Source of the DNA: Microbacterium galbinum
GTDB lineage: Bacteria; Actinomycetota; Actinomycetes; Actinomycetales; Microbacteriaceae
DNA length: 64,000 bases
Assembly (NCBI RefSeq): GCF_023101185.1
Contig: NZ_CP078077.1
Span: 1,083,630-1,147,629 of the forward strand
Direction of reading: 5' to 3'
Below the pieces are notes generated by a model. That model was not told where the DNA came from and did no database searches. It was given only the letters and a program-made list of their open reading frames with translations. Shown here one piece after another: positions 49,758-58,807 of the stretch. Made by a program: the position numbers and the translations under genes. The first letter of the stretch is position 1, and each line of letters opens with the position of its first letter.

Positions 49758-49847
49758 GGCCCTTCGTCTCGTCGCTGCGCTCCTCGCTCAGGAACCGGGT
49801 CTCATTCGGAACCGGCCCCTGAGCGAGCGCAGCGAGACGAAGGGTCA
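49758..49847. repeat. Long inverted repeat (cttcgtctcgtcgctgcg type)
   Basis: gggcccttcgtctcgtcgct arm facing gagcgcagcgagacgaaggg at the other end, with ccggtctcattcggaaccgg as an inner hairpin. It separates the convergent heme oxygenase and helicase genes. Confidence 0.85.
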
Positions 49848-51281
49848 GGCCTTCGGGAGCTCGGGCGTCGAACGCGCGATCCAGGCTTCCCGCATGAACC
49901 GCCGCACGTCCTCGTCGACGCGGATGTCGCTCGGGCGCAGCGCGCGCGACAGGTACAGGCCGTCGAGCGAGGTGAGGCGGCTCAGCGCGACGTACGTCTG
50001 CCCGGGCGCGAACGCCCCGGATCCGAGGTCGATCACGGCGCGGTCGTAGGTCTTGCCCTGCGATTTGTGGATCGTGACCGCCCACGCCAGCCGCAGCGGG
50101 AACTGCGTGAACTCGGCCACCACGTCGCGGCTGAGCTTCTTGGTGTTCTGGTCGTAGGCGTACCGGAAACGCTCCCAGACCGCCGGCTCGACGTCGACCT
50201 CCTCGCCGTCGATGTCGACGCGCACCGCACTGCCGAGAATGCGGAGTACCGTGCCGATCGTGCCGTTGACCCACCGCGGCGGCTCCCCTGACATGGAGGT
50301 GTCGTTGCGCAGGAACATGACCTGCGCGCCGACCTTGAGCTTGAGCTCCGACTCCGCCGGCAGCGACGCCTCGCCGCGGCCGAAGTCCCCGCTGACCTCC
50401 GCCCGCGCGGTCTGCTCCTTGCCCGGGAGAGCGGCGAGGTGGCGGCTGTTGATGCCGTTCACGATGTCGTTGCGGGTGGCGAGGGTGATCATCGGCACCT
50501 CCCCCGGCTCGGGGTCGGGAGGGGTGCGCGCGCCCTGCGTGTTGAGCACGCCCGCGATCTCGGCGGTGACCCGCCCGTAGCGCACGGCGTTCAGCATCGC
50601 CTTGAAGCCGTCGTCGGACTGCCGGTGGATCTGCACGAGTTCTCGCACGTGCAGCTCGGCGCGGGTGTCGACGGCGAACAGCCCGTCCTGGTCGGAGGAG
50701 CCTTCGCCGCCGCCGGTGCCGGCCCACACGTGCGCATCGAAGAACCAGAACGAGCGGTAGTGGTCCTTGACGTAGCGGGCCTCGTCGCCGCGGGGCGGCA
50801 CGGGCGCCAGCTGATACGGGTCGCCGAACATCACGACCTGCACCCCGCCGAACGGCTCGCCCCGACGCCCGCGCGCCTGACGCAGCGAACGATCGATGGC
50901 ATCCATGAGGTCGGCGTTGACCATCGAGATCTCGTCGATGACGAGCGTCTCGATCGCGTTGAGGATGCGCCGGGTCGCGTCGTTCTGATCGATGTCGCCG
51001 TCGGCGATGAGGCCGATCGACAGCCGGAACAGCGAGTGGATCGTCTGCCCCTCGACGTTCAGGGCCGCGACGCCGGTCGGCGCGCAGATCGCGATCTGCT
51101 TCTTGGTGTTCCAGGCGAAGTACTGCAGCAGCGTCGACTTGCCGGTGCCCGCGCGCCCGGTGATGAAGACGTGCTCGTTCGTGTCCTCGATGAGTCGGAA
51201 GAGCTCGTGCTGTTCTTCGGACAGGGCAGGAAGGGACACGGTTCTCGCAGAGGACGACGGACGGATGCGGGCGCCCACCAT
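49845..51281 (-). CDS. PIF1-like AAA superfamily 1 DNA helicase
   Basis: A helicase of about 478 residues. Walker A is VFITGRAGTGKSTLLQYF, followed by ICAPTGVAALNVEGQTIHSL. Walker B is LVIDEISMVNADLMDAID and motif III is MFGDPYQLAPV. The C-terminal UvrD-like part shows AVTIHKSQGKTYDRAVIDLG and GQTYVALSRLTSLDGLYL, typical of the PIF1/RecD2 branch. Such enzymes unwind 5'-3' and help at G-rich structures and recombination. ATG at 51281 has no clear ribosome binding site; a GTG at 51239, 14 codons downstream, is a real alternative. Confidence 0.87.
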   Translation of the reverse strand: MVGARIRPSSSARTVSLPALSEEQHELFRLIEDTNEHVFITGRAGTGKSTLLQYFAWNTKKQIAICAPTGVAALNVEGQTIHSLFRLSIGLIADGDIDQNDATRRILNAIETLVIDEISMVNADLMDAIDRSLRQARGRRGEPFGGVQVVMFGDPYQLAPVPPRGDEARYVKDHYRSFWFFDAHVWAGTGGGEGSSDQDGLFAVDTRAELHVRELVQIHRQSDDGFKAMLNAVRYGRVTAEIAGVLNTQGARTPPDPEPGEVPMITLATRNDIVNGINSRHLAALPGKEQTARAEVSGDFGRGEASLPAESELKLKVGAQVMFLRNDTSMSGEPPRWVNGTIGTVLRILGSAVRVDIDGEEVDVEPAVWERFRYAYDQNTKKLSRDVVAEFTQFPLRLAWAVTIHKSQGKTYDRAVIDLGSGAFAPGQTYVALSRLTSLDGLYLSRALRPSDIRVDEDVRRFMREAWIARSTPELPKA

Positions 51282-51353
51282 GCTACGGCTCGCCGCGCGA
51301 CGCGAGGTGTCGGCGCTCGGCTTCGTCCCAGGACGCTTCCCTAGACTGACCCC

Positions 51354-52424
51354 ATGGACGGGGTGGAGTCTTCGGCGCGCAAGCGCGCGCGCGTGGGGGT
51401 CGATCTCACGATCCTCGCCCTCGTCGGCATCGTCCTGATCGCGGCCCTCGGCGCCGGCGGAGCCGTGCTCTACAAGGACTACTACAGTCCGTCCGCGTTC
51501 GTCACCCGCTACCTCGACCTGCTCTCCTCCGGCCGCGCCGCCGACGCGCTGCGCGTCCCGGGCGTCGCCGTCGACCGCGAGACCCTGGATGACGCGGGAC
51601 TCTCGCCCACGGCATCCGAGGCCCTGCTGCGCCATGCGGCGCTCGCCCCGCTCACCGACGTGCGCATCGAGTCCGAGAAGGCCGTCGACGACGGCTTCGC
51701 GGTGACCGTCGGCTACTCGGCCTCCGGTCACCCCGGCACGACGACGTTCACGGTCACCCAGGACGGCTGGGAGGGTGTCGCCCCGCGCTGGCGATTCGAC
51801 GACAGCCCGCTCGCGGTCGTCGATCTCACGCTCCGCGGCGCCGACCAGTTCTCGGTCAACGGCTTCGCGGTCGACCGACGGCAGGTCTCGGCCGCAGGGA
51901 TGGATGCCGCTCCCCTCGACCCGTTGCCGCTGCTCGTCTTCACCCCGGGCCTGTACGCGGTGACGGTCGACACCGCCATCTCGGAGTCGTCGGGCATCGG
52001 CGTGCTCGCCGACACGCCCCTTGCCACCACCCCGCTCGACGTGCAGACGACGCCCACCGAGGAGTTCCTCTCGGTCGTGCAGGAGCGCGTCGAGGAGTAT
52101 CTGACGAGCTGCACCTCGCAGGAGGTGCTGCAGCCGACCGCCTGCCCCTTCGGCATGGAGGTCAAGAACCGCATCGCCACGCTGCCCGCGTGGTCGATCG
52201 TCACGCAGCCGACGGTGACCGTCGAGCCCGACGGTTCGCAGTGGCAGATTCCGCCGACGGATGCCGTGGCCCACGTCGAGGTCGAGATCCGTTCCCTGTT
52301 CGACGGGTCGATCCAGACGGTGTCGGAGGACGTGCCGTTCCAGGTCAACGGGACGATCGTGATCCTCGCCGACGGCACGGCGTCGATCCGCGTCGGCTCG
52401 CCCGAGGACGGCCCGGCCGGTTAG
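51354..52424 (+). CDS. Membrane-anchored protein of unknown function
   Basis: A 356-residue protein with a basic N-terminus (SSARKRARVG) and one membrane helix at about 18-42 (LTILALVGIVLIAALGAGGA). The outer part begins with YYSPSAFVTRYLDLLSSGRA, a helical repeat seen in secreted actinobacterial proteins of unknown function. It continues with strand-rich segments. Two cysteines (SCTSQEVLQPTAC) may form a disulphide. It is divergent from the helicase. No enzymatic motif was recognised. Confidence 0.75.
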   Translation: MDGVESSARKRARVGVDLTILALVGIVLIAALGAGGAVLYKDYYSPSAFVTRYLDLLSSGRAADALRVPGVAVDRETLDDAGLSPTASEALLRHAALAPLTDVRIESEKAVDDGFAVTVGYSASGHPGTTTFTVTQDGWEGVAPRWRFDDSPLAVVDLTLRGADQFSVNGFAVDRRQVSAAGMDAAPLDPLPLLVFTPGLYAVTVDTAISESSGIGVLADTPLATTPLDVQTTPTEEFLSVVQERVEEYLTSCTSQEVLQPTACPFGMEVKNRIATLPAWSIVTQPTVTVEPDGSQWQIPPTDAVAHVEVEIRSLFDGSIQTVSEDVPFQVNGTIVILADGTASIRVGSPEDGPAG

Positions 52425-52442
52425 TCGGCGGGGGGCTCCGGC

Positions 52443-54455
52443 TCAGCTGCGGCCTGCCTCGGCGTTCTGACGGTCGCGCTCGGCGATGCGGGCGAGCTTG
52501 GCGTTGTACTCCTCGAGCTCCGCGTCTCCGGTGCGGTCGGCGTGGCGGTCGCGGCGCTTCTGCAGCTTGCTGTCGCTGCGGCTCCACTGGATCGCGACGG
52601 TGATGGCGAGGATGAGCGTGGGGATCTCGCCGATCGACCAGGCCACACCGCCGCCGATGTACTGATCGTCCATCGGGTCGGGTCCCCAGGTGCGGCCCAT
52701 CGAGCCGAACCAGTCCGCGACCATGAGGCCCTCCTGCATCATGATCGCGACCCCGAAGAACGCGTGCATGGCCATGATGGCGATCAGGGTGATGAGCCGG
52801 CCCGGATACGGCAGGCGGTACGGGATGGGGTCCTCGCCGATGAGCGTCAACACGAAGAGGTAGCCCGAGATGAGGAAGTGGATGACCATCCACTCGTGCC
52901 CGAGGTGCTCGAACATCGACCAGCGCACGAGGTCGGTGAAGTAGAACGCCCACAGCGACAGGATGAAGATGCCCGCCGCGACGAACGGATGCGTGACCAC
53001 CTTCGAGAACGGCGAGTGCACCGCCCAGAGGATCCATTCGCGGCCGCCGCGCGTGCCGTCGTCTCGCTTGTGGATCGCGCGCAGCGCGAGCGTCACCGGG
53101 GCACCCGACACCAGCAGCAGCGGGATCGCCATCGACAGCATCATGTGCCCGAGCATGTGCACGCTGAACAGGTACTCCTGGTACGCGTTGATCGGGCCGC
53201 AGGTGACCCAGACGAGCAGCAGCATCCCGAGCACCCAGAAGACGGTGCGGTGGATCGGCCAGCGATCGCCGCGGCGCTGCAGACGGATGACGCCGGCGAT
53301 GTAGAGGAAGAGCCCGAACCCAGCGGCGACGAGCCACAGGATGTCGAGGTCCCACGAGGTGAACCAACGGTCGAGGGTGAACTCCGGCGGCACGTTCGAG
53401 CGGGTCAGCACCTCGGCGGGGGTCTGCGCGAACGCGGCCTCCTCACCGGTCGGCGGGGGCGTGCGGGCGAGGGCCGCGGCAGCACCCGACGCGAGCCCCA
53501 TGAGGGCGACCTCGCAGAGCACCAGCATCCAGAACCAGGCGGATGCCCGGGGGCCGTCGAGCCTCGGGATCAGACGCGCGCGGTACCAGGCGCCGAGCAG
53601 GCCCATACCACCCAGGAGTACGACCTTGGCGAGCAGGATCGCGCCGTACGGCGTCGCGAGCTGGCTCCAGTCGCCGAGGGCGACGACCGAGCGGGCGACG
53701 CCCGAGATCGCGACGACGAAGAACGCGGCGATCGCGAGCGACGAGTAGCGTCGCACGAGCTGCGCACCGTCGACGCCGTCGCGTCCGCGCAGCAGCACGA
53801 TCAGCAGCAGACCGCCGAGCCACACCGCGGCGCCGATCGTGTGCAGCAGGATCGAGTTGACCGCGACCGTGTGGCCGGCGAGGTCGCCCGAGTGCCCCTG
53901 CGTGGCGAGGGGGAGGAAGGATGCCGCGGCCAGGAGCGCCGTGATGAGCGTCGGCGTCCAGGTGCGCCAGGCGAAGGCGAGCACCGTGATCACGGAACCG
54001 AAGATGGTCGTGATCAACCACGACTGACCCAGGGCCGTCTCGAGCAGGTAGCGGCCGAGCTGTGCGCCGAACTCGCGCTCGATGCTGAGCTGCGGGTTGA
54101 ACGCGGCCATGAACGTGAGGAACGCGGTGAACCCCGCCGAGATCGTGAAGACCGCCGCACCGATCGAGGCGATGTTGAGGGCCGTGTCGAACGGCTTCTC
54201 GCCGCTCTTGAGGGCGAACAGGGCGAGCACGAGCGAGCCGAGCATCGCGGCGGCCGCGACGTTCATCGTGAGCTTGACGATCGGGGTGGCCCACATGACG
54301 AAGGGGCCGGGATCCTGCAGCAGCAGGGGTGCCGCTCCCCCGCCGACGATCAGCGCGGCGACGACGCCGACGATCGCGGCGACGGCGAGGATTCCGATGC
54401 CGGCGAGGCGGTAGGCCGACGCGCTCGATCGGGTCGTCGCGGCGCGGGTGTTCAC
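52443..54455 (-). CDS. CopD-CtaG fusion membrane protein
   Basis: A 670-residue protein with 14 or so membrane helices. The N-terminal half (to about 330) is CopD-like, with GHSGDLAGHTVAVNSILLHT and AAVWLGGLLLIVLLRG. The C-terminal half is caa3-type CtaG-like: YLFSVHMLGHMMLSMAIPLL, FYFTDLVRWSMFEHLGHEW and the HAFFGVAIMMQ segment. Histidine- and methionine-rich helices point to copper handling for cytochrome oxidase assembly. The fusion is common in actinobacteria. Its tail (RRDRHADRTGDAELEEYN) is charged and cytoplasmic. Confidence 0.88.
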   Translation of the reverse strand: MNTRAATTRSSASAYRLAGIGILAVAAIVGVVAALIVGGGAAPLLLQDPGPFVMWATPIVKLTMNVAAAAMLGSLVLALFALKSGEKPFDTALNIASIGAAVFTISAGFTAFLTFMAAFNPQLSIEREFGAQLGRYLLETALGQSWLITTIFGSVITVLAFAWRTWTPTLITALLAAASFLPLATQGHSGDLAGHTVAVNSILLHTIGAAVWLGGLLLIVLLRGRDGVDGAQLVRRYSSLAIAAFFVVAISGVARSVVALGDWSQLATPYGAILLAKVVLLGGMGLLGAWYRARLIPRLDGPRASAWFWMLVLCEVALMGLASGAAAALARTPPPTGEEAAFAQTPAEVLTRSNVPPEFTLDRWFTSWDLDILWLVAAGFGLFLYIAGVIRLQRRGDRWPIHRTVFWVLGMLLLVWVTCGPINAYQEYLFSVHMLGHMMLSMAIPLLLVSGAPVTLALRAIHKRDDGTRGGREWILWAVHSPFSKVVTHPFVAAGIFILSLWAFYFTDLVRWSMFEHLGHEWMVIHFLISGYLFVLTLIGEDPIPYRLPYPGRLITLIAIMAMHAFFGVAIMMQEGLMVADWFGSMGRTWGPDPMDDQYIGGGVAWSIGEIPTLILAITVAIQWSRSDSKLQKRRDRHADRTGDAELEEYNAKLARIAERDRQNAEAGRS

Positions 54456-54530
54456 CCCTCCAGCCTAAGCCGCGGTATCCGTGCCGGCTGACGTGGCGCT
54501 GGATGCCGCAGGCTCTCTGCCGGGGACGCA

Positions 54531-54562
54531 GAAGGCCGCCACCCCGAGGGGCGGCGGCCTTC
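54531..54562 (-). terminator. Terminator after the HU gene
   Basis: Perfect 10-bp arms gaaggccgcc and ggcggccttc with an inner loop accccgagggg, 13 bp beyond the HU stop on the minus strand. Confidence 0.88.
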
Positions 54563-54575
54563 GACAGGAAGCGTC

Positions 54576-54863
54576 TTACTTGACGGCTGCCTTCAGCTTG
54601 GAACCAGCGGTCACCTTGACGCGCTTGCCGGCCGGGATCTTGATCTCGGCGCCGGTCTGCGGGTTGCGGCCGGTGCGAGCGGCGGTGTCGACCTGCTCGA
54701 ACGAGATCCAGCCCGGGATCGAGACCTTGCTGCCCTTGGCAACGGCGTCGGAGACCGTGGAGAACAGCGCGTCGAGGACACCCGAGACGGTGGCCTGGCT
54801 CTGGCCGGTGGCGCTGGCGATGCTCGCGACGAGCTCGGTCTTGGTGATGGACTTGTCAGCCAT
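54576..54863 (-). CDS. HU-family nucleoid DNA-binding protein
   Basis: A 95-residue histone-like protein. It begins MADKSITKTELVASIASATG, continues with VSGVLDALFSTVSDAVAKG and shows the GWISFEQVDTAARTGRNPQT DNA-arm motif with RNPQTG. The C-terminus IKIPAGKRVKVTAGSKLK is the usual HU ending. It binds and bends DNA without sequence specificity. It is a monocistronic gene with its own terminator. It lacks the long lysine/alanine tail of mycobacterial HupB, so it is the short type. Confidence 0.95.
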   Translation of the reverse strand: MADKSITKTELVASIASATGQSQATVSGVLDALFSTVSDAVAKGSKVSIPGWISFEQVDTAARTGRNPQTGAEIKIPAGKRVKVTAGSKLKAAVK

Positions 54864-55059
54864 GTCATCCTCCAGCGACGAGGATCTCGTCGCATCGTTG
54901 TGTGGATCGGGGCGGATGCCCCTGGTCGAGTGACCGCCTTGAATGTATCAATGACCACCCCCATTTCCGCGTCATTTCGCGGGTTTTGGTCATTTATTGG
55001 GCGTGTTGCACGACTTTTGTCACTCCAGTCACAGGTTTTCGGGCGTGTCCCGACGCTTT

Positions 55060-55641
55060 TCAGGGCCGGTGCGCCGCGATCACGGCCTGCGCCGTGCGCT
55101 CGAATGCGGGCGATACGCGGTCGTCTCCGTCGAGGTATCCGCCGACCAGAGCGGCGTCGCGGAGCAGCACGAGCGAGGCCGCGACCTCGGCCGGCCGCTC
55201 GAGACCGGCCGCTCCGGCGACCTGTTCGAGCGTGCTCCGGAACCACTCGCGGTGCTCGTCGATCATCGTGCGTACGGGTCCCTCGCCGTCGGGGTACTCG
55301 GCGGCGGCGTTGATGAACGGGCAGCCGCGGGTGTGCCGCAGGCGGATGTCGGCGACGATGCCGTCGATGACGGCGTCGATGAGCCGCGTGGGGTCGGTGA
55401 CGGCTGATCCCGCCTCGGCGAACATGTCGCGCAGCATCCGATCCTCGTTCTCGAGGTAGGCGAGCACGAGGTTCTCCTTGCCACCGAACTGCTTGTACAG
55501 CGTGGCGCGCGTGACCTCGGCCTCGGCGATCACGCGGTCGACGCCGACCGCGTGGATGCCCTCCTCGTAGAAGAGGCGCGTGGCGGCCTCGATCAGGCGT
55601 GCGCGGGCGGGGCTCGGGCGCTTCGTGGTGTCGGTGCTCAT
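55060..55641 (-). CDS. TetR-family transcriptional regulator
   Basis: A 193-residue TetR repressor. The helix-turn-helix is ARLIEAATRLFYEEGIHAVG, then VDRVIAEAEVTRATLYKQFG. The ligand domain contains RLRHTRGCPFINAAAEYPDG, typical of the AcrR/YdcN-like group with a conserved CPF(I/L) word. It is divergent from an alpha/beta hydrolase. A palindrome at 55705-55728 overlaps the hydrolase promoter, so the hydrolase is its target. The ATG at 55641 has GGAGG upstream. Confidence 0.9.
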   Translation of the reverse strand: MSTDTTKRPSPARARLIEAATRLFYEEGIHAVGVDRVIAEAEVTRATLYKQFGGKENLVLAYLENEDRMLRDMFAEAGSAVTDPTRLIDAVIDGIVADIRLRHTRGCPFINAAAEYPDGEGPVRTMIDEHREWFRSTLEQVAGAAGLERPAEVAASLVLLRDAALVGGYLDGDDRVSPAFERTAQAVIAAHRP

Positions 55642-55700
55642 GGTGGGTCCTCCCCTCATCGTGGCATCCGTTCGGCGATTTCTCGATTTTCGGGAATATC

Positions 55701-55730
55701 TTGCAGTAGATAGAACGTTCGGTCTACTAT
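55701..55730 (+). promoter_or_regulatory. Promoter of the alpha/beta hydrolase overlapped by a TetR operator
   Basis: A sigma-70-like promoter is visible: TTGCAG (55701-55706), 18 bp, TACTAT (55725-55730). Inside it, 55705-55728 is an imperfect 24-bp palindrome with arms AGTAGA and TCTACT around the core GAACGTTC. Binding there would block RNA polymerase directly. Confidence 0.8.
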
Positions 55731-55777
55731 CAGCGTAACGCACTCCCACCCCGTAGGACCGAACACAGGAGAAGATC

Positions 55778-56605
55778 ATGAACAGCACCGACAAGACCCC
55801 CATCGTCCTCATCCACGGACTCTGGATGACACCCAAGAGCTGGGACACCTGGGCCGAGCGCTTCCGCGCACAGGGCCACGAGGTCATCGTTCCCGGATGG
55901 CCCGGCATCGACGACCGCACCGTCGACGACATCCGCCGCGACCCCTCGGCACTCAAGGGCATCGGCCTGAAGCAGATCGCCGACAACTACGAGCGCATCA
56001 TCCGCGCACTCCCCGTGAAGCCGATCATCATGGGCCACTCCTTCGGCGGCGTGCTCACGCAGATGCTCGCCGACCGCGGCCTCGGCGCCGCCTACGTGGG
56101 CGTCGCTCCCGGACAGACCGCCGGCGTCACCGCCCTCCCCCTCTCGACCCTCTGGACCGGTACCCCGATCCTCTCCAACCCCTTCGGACGCAACGGCGCC
56201 AAGCCCCTCTCGAAGCGCCACTTCCACTTCACCTTCGGCAACGACCTGTCGCGCGCGGCATCCGACGCCCTGTGGGAGGAATACGCCGTCAACTCGTACA
56301 ACCGGGTGTTCTTCGAGGGCGTGACCTCGGTGCTCAACGAGAAGGGCGGCGTCACGCACGTCGACTACGCCCGCGCCGACCGTGCTCCGCTGCTGCTGAT
56401 CGCCGGCGAGATCGACCACGTCGTGCCGCCGGCCATCGTGCGGGCGATCGAGAAGAAGTACCGCGCCTCGGGCAGCCCCGCGATCGTCGAGTACATCGAG
56501 TACCCCGGACGCACCCACCGCCTCGTCACCCAGGACGGCTGGGAGCAGATCGCCGACCACGCCCTCGCCTGGGCGGTGCAGCACGCCGAGGCATCCGTGG
56601 CGTGA
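55778..56605 (+). CDS. Alpha/beta hydrolase
   Basis: A 275-residue alpha/beta hydrolase. The oxyanion motif is VLIHGLWMTPKSWDTWAERF, the nucleophile is in IIMGHSFGGVLTQML, the acid in LLLIAGEIDHVVPP and the histidine in YPGRTHRLVTQDGW. GAGAAG stands before the ATG. The LIHGLWMTPKSW opening suggests a lipase/esterase or haloperoxidase-like small hydrolase. It is controlled by the divergent TetR repressor, so it is inducible, perhaps by its own ester substrate or a toxic compound. Confidence 0.88.
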   Translation: MNSTDKTPIVLIHGLWMTPKSWDTWAERFRAQGHEVIVPGWPGIDDRTVDDIRRDPSALKGIGLKQIADNYERIIRALPVKPIIMGHSFGGVLTQMLADRGLGAAYVGVAPGQTAGVTALPLSTLWTGTPILSNPFGRNGAKPLSKRHFHFTFGNDLSRAASDALWEEYAVNSYNRVFFEGVTSVLNEKGGVTHVDYARADRAPLLLIAGEIDHVVPPAIVRAIEKKYRASGSPAIVEYIEYPGRTHRLVTQDGWEQIADHALAWAVQHAEASVA

Positions 56606-56659
56606 GGGGTGCGGCTCCGCACCGCTTCCGCCCCCCTCCCGCACCCGCACCCGCACGAG

Positions 56660-56728
56660 CGGAGGAGATCTCGCGTTCTACAGGACAGGATTCTGATTCT
56701 CGTCCTGCAGAACGCGAGATCTCCTCCG
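56660..56728. repeat. Long perfect inverted repeat with GGAGGAGATCTCGCG termini
   Basis: gcggaggagatctcgcgttc pairs with gaacgcgagatctcctccgc at the other end, and the arms extend inward (caggac / gtcctg). It is the cleanest member of the GGAGGAGATCTC family and lies between convergent genes, so it can act as a bidirectional terminator. Confidence 0.88.
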
Positions 56729-56759
56729 CTGCGGGCAGGCCCGTCGGCCACCGATGGCG

Positions 56760-57584
56760 TCAGGCACGGTGCTTCCCCTGCGCGACCGCCTCCATGATGA
56801 CCGCCTGAACCTCGGACCAGCGCTCCATAACCTGCTCATACCCGAACCGCAGCACCGTGTACCCGCGAAGCACCAACTGAGCGTCATGGGCGATGTCGCG
56901 AGCGCGCTGCGGCCCGACATGCGTGCCCCCGTCGATCTGCACGACCAGGCGTTCGCCGATCAACAGATCGACCGGCCGATCGATGATCCACACCTGGGGG
57001 ATCATCGGCAGGCACATCCACCGCAGCCGGTAAAGGAAGATCGTCTCGAGCCCCGAGTCGGCATATGGCCGAGCCTGCTCGAGCACTGCGCGCGCGGCGG
57101 CCGGGAGATCGAGGCCGCGCAGCCGCGCAGCATCGACGAGCCCCTTGTTCATCGCGGATTCCCAGATGACCAGAGCCGTCTCGAACGGTTGGCACTGTGC
57201 GACCACGGCGAGCGAGTTCACGAGATCGTCGACGGTCGTGTCGGGCGACCGCGGAACCACGGGTCCCGACCAGTGCACGACCACGCGGGACGGCACGACG
57301 ACGCGCCCCGCATGCCTCGGCGCGACGACGTGCAGCGCACCGACCTCGGGCACCCACAGCCCATGGTGCTCAGCCGCGGTGACGCACCCCAGGATCACGC
57401 CGCGTTCGATCGCTCCGACGACGCGCGGGTCGGCATCCGGAAGAGCAACCCATCCACGACGGATCGTGCGCACGTCGCCGCGCTCTCGCGCGCGGCGCAG
57501 CGAATGGGCACTCACGCCTGCGGCGTTCAGCGTGGCGGTTCGGGCGATTCCTCCGCGGCGGGAGAGTTCGGCGAGAGCATCCAT
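56760..57584 (-). CDS. AbiEi-like winged-helix protein with C-terminal DUF559 endonuclease-like domain
   Basis: A 274-residue two-domain protein. The N-terminus (MDALAELSRRGGIARTATLN, then AGVSAHSLRRARERGDVRTI) is the AbiEi antitoxin-type winged helix. The C-terminus from about residue 180 resembles DUF559/Vsr-fold proteins: SGLETIFLYRLRWM, then DRPVDLLIGERLVVQIDGGT and GYTVLRFGYEQVMERW. The acid and Q-x-D positions of the nuclease core seem to be kept (VDLLI, VVQIDGG). Such proteins are frequent orphans in actinobacteria; no toxin partner is seen. Role unknown. Confidence 0.78.
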   Translation of the reverse strand: MDALAELSRRGGIARTATLNAAGVSAHSLRRARERGDVRTIRRGWVALPDADPRVVGAIERGVILGCVTAAEHHGLWVPEVGALHVVAPRHAGRVVVPSRVVVHWSGPVVPRSPDTTVDDLVNSLAVVAQCQPFETALVIWESAMNKGLVDAARLRGLDLPAAARAVLEQARPYADSGLETIFLYRLRWMCLPMIPQVWIIDRPVDLLIGERLVVQIDGGTHVGPQRARDIAHDAQLVLRGYTVLRFGYEQVMERWSEVQAVIMEAVAQGKHRA

Positions 57585-58091
57585 CCGTCGATCCTGCGCC
57601 GCCCCGACCAGCTTTCGGCGCCCAGATGACGGATGCTGTGGACCGAGCCGAGCACTGTGCCAGCTGTGCAGAAGCGCTCCCCGGGAGGAGAACTCTCCTT
57701 ACGCAGGAGCAGTTCCTCCTCCGCGGGCCCTCAAGCCCGAGATCTCCTCCGTTACAGGGGGGGGGAGGGGGTCAGGGCCGTTGCGGGGGGAGGGAGTGAG
57801 GGCCGTTGCAGGGGGAGGGAGTCAGGGCCGTTGCAAGGGGGAGGGAGTGAGGGCAGCGCGGCGTGAAGCACCCGACATGGGGCACGTGAGTCGCGCTCGC
57901 TGAGACCAGCGGGCGCCGATAGCGCAGGAGAACTCGCGCTTTGCAGGAGCGGATGCCGGAAGCGATCCTGCAGAGGGCGAGAACTCCTCCCCGACGCGCA
58001 CGACGCACCCCCACACACGCAGAAGGGGCGAGGATCCGAAGATCCTCGCCCCTCCGGACCCCGAGACGAGCTCAGGGACCGAAAATGCTAC
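57585..58091. repeat. Gene-free stretch of 507 bp with three inverted elements and a G-rich minisatellite
   Basis: No gene is seen. GGAGGAGAACTC-type elements lie at about 57683-57750 and 57924-57990. Between them, 57757-57855 is a G-rich tandem repeat with an exact period of 25 bp: the word gggccgttgc ends at 57784, 57809 and 57834. A homopolymer of nine Gs starts at 57757. The rpsN terminator lies at 58024-58053. Confidence 0.85.
58024..58053 (-). terminator. Terminator of the rpmB-rpmG-rpsN operon
   Basis: Perfect 13-bp arms aggggcgaggatc and gatcctcgcccct around a cgaa tetraloop, 38 bp after the rpsN stop. Confidence 0.92.
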
Positions 58092-58397
58092 TTACCAGCT
58101 GGACTTGGTCACGCCGGGCAGCTCGCCACGGTGTGCCATGTCACGGAAGCGGACACGCGAGATGCCGAACTTCGTGAGGACACCGCGGGGGCGGCCGTCG
58201 ATGACGTCGCGCGAACGCACGCGAGCCGGCGACGCGTTGCGCGGCAGCTTCTGCAGGCCGACGCGTGCGGCCTCGCGGGCCTCGTCGGTGGCGTTCGGGT
58301 CGACCAGGGTCTTCTTCAGCTCGGCGCGACGCTCGGCGTAACGCTCGACGATGACCTTGCGCTGCTCGTTGCGAGCGATCTTGCTCTTCTTAGCCAT
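58092..58397 (-). CDS. rpsN: 30S ribosomal protein S14 (zinc-free type)
   Basis: A 101-residue S14. It opens [20 protein letters not shown] and ends with [20 protein letters not shown] and KSSW. The 101-residue length and absence of the CxxC pairs show the zinc-independent long form. It binds 16S rRNA in the head of the small subunit. It is last in the rpmB-rpmG-rpsN operon, 3 bp from rpmG. Confidence 0.97.
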   Translation of the reverse strand: MAKKSKIARNEQRKVIVERYAERRAELKKTLVDPNATDEAREAARVGLQKLPRNASPARVRSRDVIDGRPRGVLTKFGISRVRFRDMAHRGELPGVTKSSW

Positions 58398-58400
58398 TGA

Positions 58401-58570
<170 letters not shown>

Positions 58571-58571
<1 letters not shown>

Positions 58572-58807
58572 TAGAGCTTCACACCCTTCGCCTGGAGGTC
58601 CTTGACCACGTTCTCGATACCGCGGACGTCGATCACCTTGATGCCCTTGGCGGACACGTTGAGCGTGATCTTACGACCGAGCGACGGAACGAAATAGGTC
58701 TTCTTCTGCACGTTCGGGTCGAAGCGACGCTTCGTCCGGCGGTGCGAGTGCGAGACGTTGTGACCGAAACCGGGAACAGCTCCGGTCACCTGGCACACTG
58801 CTGCCAT
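58571..58807 (-). CDS. rpmB: 50S ribosomal protein L28 (zinc-free type)
   Basis: A 78-residue L28 with [20 protein letters not shown], then [20 protein letters not shown] and [20 protein letters not shown]. Only one cysteine remains of the paired motifs, so it is the zinc-independent form. It is the first gene of the operon. In other actinobacteria this trio is often under Zur control, but I saw no clear Zur box upstream; here it may be the constitutive set. Confidence 0.96.
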
